24,851 nucleotides of DNA from Candidatus Mediterraneibacter colneyensis (lineage in GTDB: Bacteria; Bacillota; Clostridia; Lachnospirales; Lachnospiraceae): positions 1 through 24,851 of the forward strand of contig DXEY01000031.1 of assembly GCA_019114745.1 (NCBI GenBank). Reading direction: 5' to 3'. Of this stretch, positions 21,471 through 24,851 are shown one piece after another. The notes beneath the pieces are model-generated. The model saw only the letters and a program-made list of their open reading frames with translations, made no database searches and was not told where the DNA came from. A program made the position numbers and the translations under genes. Each line of letters begins with the position of its first letter. Positions within the stretch are counted from its first letter, which is position 1.

Positions 21471-22646
21471 ATGAACAAAAAGGAAATACTGGAGATCCGC
21501 AGGCAGTTCACTCCTGCGAACTGCGCGATCACAAGGATCTGCGGCTGTTATGTGGATCACGAGAAAAATAAAAAACTGGAGTCTAAGGACGCGTTTCTCT
21601 CTCTGCCTGAGGAGGAGACGTTCAAATATTTTGACATTTTTAAAAAGACGCTGTCGGGTACAGTGGGGAAAAATATGCTCAATATGGAATTTCCCCTGGA
21701 AGCGGAAATGCCGGGCGGCACCCAGGACTTTCTTTTGAAACTGCGCGACAGCAAGCTGGAAGACGATATGCTTCTGGAGGAGTTTTACGATAAGGTCATT
21801 GCTACATATGAGTACGGCGAGAATTATTATATTATCCTGATCCATGCGATGTACGATATTCCGGGAAGATCCACAGATGACCTGGAGATGTTTGATGCGT
21901 CGGACGAGGTGTTTGAGTATCTTCTCATGAGCATCTGCCCGGTGTCTCTGTCAAAAGCAGGATTGTGCTACAATGCGCAGGATAACCGGATCGAGGACCG
22001 CGTGAGGGACTGGATCGTAGACATGCCGGACAAGGGATTCCTGTTCCCGGCGTTTAATGACCGCAGTACGGATCTTCACAGTATGCTCTACTATACGAAA
22101 AAATCGTCCGATCTCCAGCCGGAGATGATCGACCAGCTTTTAGGCGCAAAGATGCCGATGTCAGCAGATGACCAGAAAGAGACGTTCCAGATGATCATTG
22201 AGGACACACTTGGGGATGACGGAGATTATGAGACAGTCCGCAATATCCATGAGACGCTGAACGATCTGATCGAAGAGCACAAAGAGGAGCCCGAGCCCCT
22301 TGCTCTCGATAAGACGGAGATGAAGAAGATTTTCGAGCAGAGCGGTGTGGACGCTGAGAAAATGGAAAACTTTGACAGGAATTTTGAGGAAAATGCCGGG
22401 GAGAAGGCGTCGCTTCTTGCGACGAACATTGCCGAGACGAGAAAGTTCAATATCGAGACCCCGGATATCGTCATCAAGGTGAATCCCGACCGGGCGGATC
22501 TGGTAGAGACAAGGGTGATCGACGGACGCCAGTGCCTTGTGATCCCGGTGGACGACCATATCGAGGTAAATGGGATCAATGTGAGGACGATCCGCAGGAA
22601 CGACAGTTCCGGCAGCGCGGATATAGATGGTTTTACAGAGGAATAG
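21471..22646 (+). CDS. DUF4317 family protein of unknown function
   Basis: The 391-residue acidic, soluble protein has no signal peptide or membrane helix. The start 'MNKKEILEIRRQFTPANCAITRICGCYVDHEKNKK' and the internal 'LLMSICPVSLSKAGLCYN' with 'WIVDMPDKGFLFPAFNDRSTD' are what I recognise as the DUF4317 family, common in Clostridia and uncharacterised. The C-terminal third (about 250-391) changes to a charged helical part followed by a strand-rich end ('IVIKVNPDRADLVETRVIDGRQCLVIPVDDHIEVNGI'), which looks like a separate small domain. ATG 21471 has AGAGGAG about 7 nt upstream; longer in-frame starts from 21405 have no such site. It is followed by a terminator-like hairpin. Confidence 0.75.
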   Translation: MNKKEILEIRRQFTPANCAITRICGCYVDHEKNKKLESKDAFLSLPEEETFKYFDIFKKTLSGTVGKNMLNMEFPLEAEMPGGTQDFLLKLRDSKLEDDMLLEEFYDKVIATYEYGENYYIILIHAMYDIPGRSTDDLEMFDASDEVFEYLLMSICPVSLSKAGLCYNAQDNRIEDRVRDWIVDMPDKGFLFPAFNDRSTDLHSMLYYTKKSSDLQPEMIDQLLGAKMPMSADDQKETFQMIIEDTLGDDGDYETVRNIHETLNDLIEEHKEEPEPLALDKTEMKKIFEQSGVDAEKMENFDRNFEENAGEKASLLATNIAETRKFNIETPDIVIKVNPDRADLVETRVIDGRQCLVIPVDDHIEVNGINVRTIRRNDSSGSADIDGFTEE

Positions 22647-22656
22647 GGAAAGAAAG

Positions 22657-22687
22657 TACAAGACTCGCAAAAGCGGGTCTTGTATTG
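22657..22687. terminator. Terminator hairpin between convergent genes
   Basis: A 12-bp stem (TACAAGACTCGC at 22657-22668 with GCGGGTCTTGTA at 22673-22684, one G-T pair) has an AAAA loop. The plus-side tail TTGTTA is only moderately T-rich; the minus side has CTTTCTTTC. It probably serves both genes. Confidence 0.7.
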
Positions 22688-23170
22688 TTATGCGTTCTGA
22701 TCCAGAATGGTCTCCATCCCTACTTTCTGAGGCTTCAGCCCGCAGCTTTCATAAAATTTCATCGCCGATTCATTGCAGCTCCATACATTCAGGGTCACGT
22801 TATAGCATCCCTGTTCCCGGGCAAAATCCAGGACAGCATGGTAGAGCGTTTTCCCGATATGCATCCCCCGCATTTTTTCATCGACGCACAGGTCATCGAT
22901 ATACAGCGTCCTGATATCGGTTAATATATTGTCGTTTAAATGCTGCTGAAAGATACAGAAGGCATAGCCCAGAAGACGGTCGCTGTCATCAACAGCAGCA
23001 AGAATGGGGCGGTTTTTGTCGTGAAGGAGCTCTCTTAGCTGCTCATCGGTGTACTTTCGTTTCCCGTACTTAAAAAGATCAGGGCGGCCCTGGTGATGTA
23101 CGAGGGCTACCTGCGTGAGAAGTTCGTGGATCCGTTCAATATCTTTTTCTTCTGCCATGCGTACGTTCAT
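22688..23170 (-). CDS. GNAT-family N-acetyltransferase
   Basis: This 160-residue acetyltransferase shows 'VRMAEEKDIERIHELLTQVALVHHQGRPDLF' at the N-terminus. Motif A is 'YIDDLCVDEKMRGMHIGKTLYHAVLDFAREQGC' with the acetyl-CoA-binding R-G-M-H-I-G. 'VTLNVWSCNESAMKFYESCGLKPQKVGMETIL' is the motif B end. ATG 23170 is chosen because AAGGAG lies 9 nt upstream; the frame stays open for 80 more codons, but that extension looks like promoter DNA and would put a spurious hydrophobic segment before the domain. The gene is divergent from the sulfhydrylase gene. Substrate unknown. Confidence 0.88.
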   Translation of the reverse strand: MNVRMAEEKDIERIHELLTQVALVHHQGRPDLFKYGKRKYTDEQLRELLHDKNRPILAAVDDSDRLLGYAFCIFQQHLNDNILTDIRTLYIDDLCVDEKMRGMHIGKTLYHAVLDFAREQGCYNVTLNVWSCNESAMKFYESCGLKPQKVGMETILDQNA

Positions 23171-23231
23171 TCTGTTTTTCTCCTTTTCTGCCTGTTCGCG
23201 TTCCTTTTCAAAAATGTAATACACAAAAACT

Positions 23232-23260
23232 ATTATAAACGTTACGGAAAATAAGTACAA
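23232..23260 (-). promoter_or_regulatory. Promoter of the minus-strand GNAT gene
   Basis: On the minus strand, TTGTAC (23260-23255) and a consensus TATAAT (23237-23232) are 17 bp apart, about 60 bp upstream of the start codon. Confidence 0.6.
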
Positions 23261-23286
23261 TACATAAGTCGGACGATGGATTCTGT

Positions 23287-23315
23287 TTGCCCAAATCTGT
23301 CTCTTGTGATAGGAT
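23287..23315 (+). promoter_or_regulatory. Possible promoter of the sulfhydrylase gene
   Basis: TTGCCC (23287-23292) and TAGGAT (23310-23315) are 17 bp apart and 40 bp before ATG 23355. The match is modest. No SAM or T-box riboswitch-like structure is recognisable in this short leader. Confidence 0.35.
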
Positions 23316-23354
23316 AAGATAAATATGCCCCGGGCAGGAAAAGGAGAAAACATC

Positions 23355-24662
23355 ATGACAGACATCAGAAATGCGAACAACTGGAGCTTTGAGACAAAAC
23401 AGGTACACATCGGACAGGAACAGCCGGATCCTGCTACAGGAGCCCGCGCAGTGCCGATCTATGCGTCCGCGTCTTTTGTATTTGACAACTGCCGGCACGC
23501 GGAGGATCTGTTTGCCCTGCGGGATACGGGGAACATTTACGGGAGGCTGACCAATCCCACGGAAGAGATCTTTGAAAAACGTATGGCGGCACTCGAGGGC
23601 GGTACAGCGGCGCTCGCGACGGCTTCGGGAGCGGCGGCGATCACTTATACATTTCAGGCTCTGGCGAAAGCGGGAGAGCATATTGTGGCGTCAAAAAAGA
23701 TCTATGGCGGGACGTATAACCTGCTCGCGCACACCCTTCCCCTGACCAGCGGGATCACGGCTGATTTTGTGGATCCCGAAGAAGAGGGGGCTTTTGAGGC
23801 GGCGATCCGCGAAAATACGAAAGCCATATTTACAGAGACGCTGGGAAATCCCAATTCCAATGTGGCAGACCTTGACAGGCTGGCGGAAATTGCAAGGAAA
23901 CATCAGATCCCTCTCGTAGTGGACTCTACATTTGCAACTCCGTATCTGGTGCGCCCGCTCGAGCACGGCGCTGATATCGTGGTACATTCCGCCACAAAAT
24001 TTATCGGCGGCCACGGCACGGCGCTCGGAGGAGTGATCGTTGACGGCGGAAGTTTTGACTGGGCGGGATCCGGCAGCTACCCGTGGATCTCCGAGCCCAA
24101 TCCAAGCTATCACGGCGTTTCATTTTCGGAGGCGGCGAAGGACTCTGCCTTTGTGTCCTATATCCGTGCTGTTCTTTTAAGGGACACAGGCGCTGCCATT
24201 TCCCCGTTCCATGCATTTCTCCTCCTGCAGGGACTGGAGACACTCTCCCTGCGCGTAGAGCGTCATGTGGAAAATGCATTGAAGGTCGTGGAGTATCTTT
24301 CCGCACATCCCATGGTGGAGGCAGTTCATCATCCGTTGCTGGAAAGCGAGACGACACATTCACTGTATCAGAAATATCTGCCCGGCGGGGGTGGTTCCAT
24401 TTTTACGTTTGAGATCAGGGGGGACGCTGCCACGGCGCAGAAATTCATCGACCATCTGCCAATCTTCTCCCTGCTGGCGAATGTGGCGGATGTCAAATCT
24501 CTGGTCATCCACCCGGCGACGACCACCCACAGCCAGTGTACACGGGAAGAACTGGAAGAGCAGGGGATAAAGCCGAATACGATCCGGCTTTCGATCGGGA
24601 TAGAGAAGGCAGAGGATCTGATCGCGGCGCTGGAAGCAGGATTTGAAGCAGTGGATCCGTGA
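23355..24662 (+). CDS. metY: O-acetylhomoserine aminocarboxypropyltransferase (sulfhydrylase)
   Basis: The 435-residue PLP enzyme of the Cys/Met metabolism family makes homocysteine from O-acetylhomoserine and sulfide. Visible features are 'ETKQVHIGQEQPDPATGARAVPIYASASF' at the N-terminus, 'YGRLTNPT', the cofactor Lys in 'VHSATKFIGGHG' (K215), and 'GGSIFTFEIRGD' with 'SLVIHPATTTHSQ' in the C-terminal domain. A length near 430 and the 'GGHGTALGG' context favour MetY over cystathionine gamma-synthase (about 380-400). ATG 23355 has AAGGAG 8 nt upstream; an in-frame ATG at 23325 is upstream of that site. A small terminator follows directly. Confidence 0.94.
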   Translation: MTDIRNANNWSFETKQVHIGQEQPDPATGARAVPIYASASFVFDNCRHAEDLFALRDTGNIYGRLTNPTEEIFEKRMAALEGGTAALATASGAAAITYTFQALAKAGEHIVASKKIYGGTYNLLAHTLPLTSGITADFVDPEEEGAFEAAIRENTKAIFTETLGNPNSNVADLDRLAEIARKHQIPLVVDSTFATPYLVRPLEHGADIVVHSATKFIGGHGTALGGVIVDGGSFDWAGSGSYPWISEPNPSYHGVSFSEAAKDSAFVSYIRAVLLRDTGAAISPFHAFLLLQGLETLSLRVERHVENALKVVEYLSAHPMVEAVHHPLLESETTHSLYQKYLPGGGGSIFTFEIRGDAATAQKFIDHLPIFSLLANVADVKSLVIHPATTTHSQCTREELEEQGIKPNTIRLSIGIEKAEDLIAALEAGFEAVDP

Positions 24663-24663
24663 G

Positions 24664-24683
24664 ATATTCAGCGGAATATTTTT
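24664..24683 (+). terminator. Short terminator after metY
   Basis: ATATTC (24664-24669) pairs with GAATAT (24674-24679) around an AGCG loop and is followed by TTTT. It is small and AT-rich but correctly placed, beginning one base after the stop codon. Confidence 0.5.
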
Positions 24684-24766
24684 AGAGAGCATGCGGTCTG
24701 AGACTGCCCATCCGATACTTAAGAAGTCATACTATAAATTGTGAATAAAGTATAAAAAAACTGTGA

Positions 24767-24800
24767 AATGCACAAATAATACTTGATTTATTTGTGCATT
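24767..24800. promoter_or_regulatory. 13-bp inverted repeat before the next gene
   Basis: AATGCACAAATAA (24767-24779) and TTATTTGTGCATT (24788-24800) are perfect complements around TACTTGAT. No T-run follows, so an operator is more likely than a terminator. Confidence 0.5.
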
Positions 24801-24811
24801 AATACTAATAT
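24783..24811 (+). promoter_or_regulatory. Possible promoter of the gene beyond the window
   Basis: TTGATT (24783-24788) and TAATAT (24806-24811) are 17 bp apart, placing the start point inside the palindrome at 24816-24833. GGAGGG at 24840-24845 is a ribosome binding site for a plus-strand gene starting just past 24851. Confidence 0.4.
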
Positions 24812-24815
24812 AACG

Positions 24816-24833
24816 ATTAGTTAATTAACTAAT
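24816..24833. promoter_or_regulatory. 18-bp palindrome, likely operator of the next gene
   Basis: ATTAGTTAATTAACTAAT is a perfect palindrome six bases before GGAGGG. Its half-sites and spacing (TTAGTT-N4-AACTAA) match the operator at 15667-15684 in front of the YtrA-type GntR gene, suggesting the same or a closely related regulator. Confidence 0.6.
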
Positions 24834-24851
24834 TAATATGGAGGGATCATC

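Noticed and set aside
23187..23354. SAM riboswitch or T-box upstream of metY
   Set aside because: The gap is short, divergently shared with another promoter, and shows no conserved riboswitch-like stems or terminator.
23171..23410. 80-codon N-terminal extension of the GNAT gene
   Set aside because: AAGGAG sits exactly before ATG 23170, and the extension covers a good TATAAT promoter and the divergent metY leader.

Overview
The window looks like chromosomal DNA from an anaerobic Gram-positive gut bacterium of the Lachnospiraceae (Clostridia). The evidence is moderate GC, strong AGGAGG-type ribosome binding sites, Clostridia-style gene pairs (phasin-like + AarF, BceRS-BceAB, YtrA-type GntR + ABC transporter), a DUF4317 gene and a pflB/pflA fermentation pair. 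Genus is not resolvable by eye. I see no rRNA, tRNA, CRISPR array, prophage or intact transposase; 25 protein-coding genes are called.

Layout. 1-254: a cluster of GC-rich hairpins (possible IS200/REP-like remnant) followed by a promoter. 255-3846: phasin-like protein, AarF/UbiB kinase, DgkA-type undecaprenol/diacylglycerol kinase, SseB-family protein and a small GNAT, closed by a terminator. 3957-8606: a complete BceRS-BceAB-type peptide-antibiotic sensing and detoxification module, with a TGTGACA-N4-TGTCACA operator between the kinase and transporter genes. 8738-13628: a cytidylate-kinase-like gene with its own promoter and terminator, then livH-livM-livG-livF and a second cytidylate-kinase-like gene in one tight operon; no substrate-binding protein gene is present. 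13688-15645 (minus strand): a YtrA-type GntR repressor, ABC ATPase and permease, read from a consensus TTGACA-N17-TATAAT promoter with an operator just downstream. 15846-17303: a membrane-anchored L,D-transpeptidase. 17343-17828 (minus): GNAT. 18142-21390: pyruvate formate-lyase and its activase, separated by a 230-bp nested palindrome. 21471-22646: DUF4317 protein. 22688-23170 (minus): GNAT. 23355-24662: O-acetylhomoserine sulfhydrylase. The last 170 bp is AT-rich regulatory DNA leading into a gene just beyond the window.

How the genes fit together. Several loci concern the cell envelope: lipid kinase, Bce module, Ytr-like ABC system and L,D-transpeptidase. The others are central metabolism (PFL, sulfur assimilation into homocysteine, branched-chain amino acid type transport). 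The most notable non-coding signals are the nested palindrome between pflB and pflA, the Bce-type operator, and two operators about 9 kb apart sharing the architecture TTAGTT-N4-AACTAA, one before the GntR gene and one before the next gene past the window end. All calls are from reading the sequence; no database search was run.
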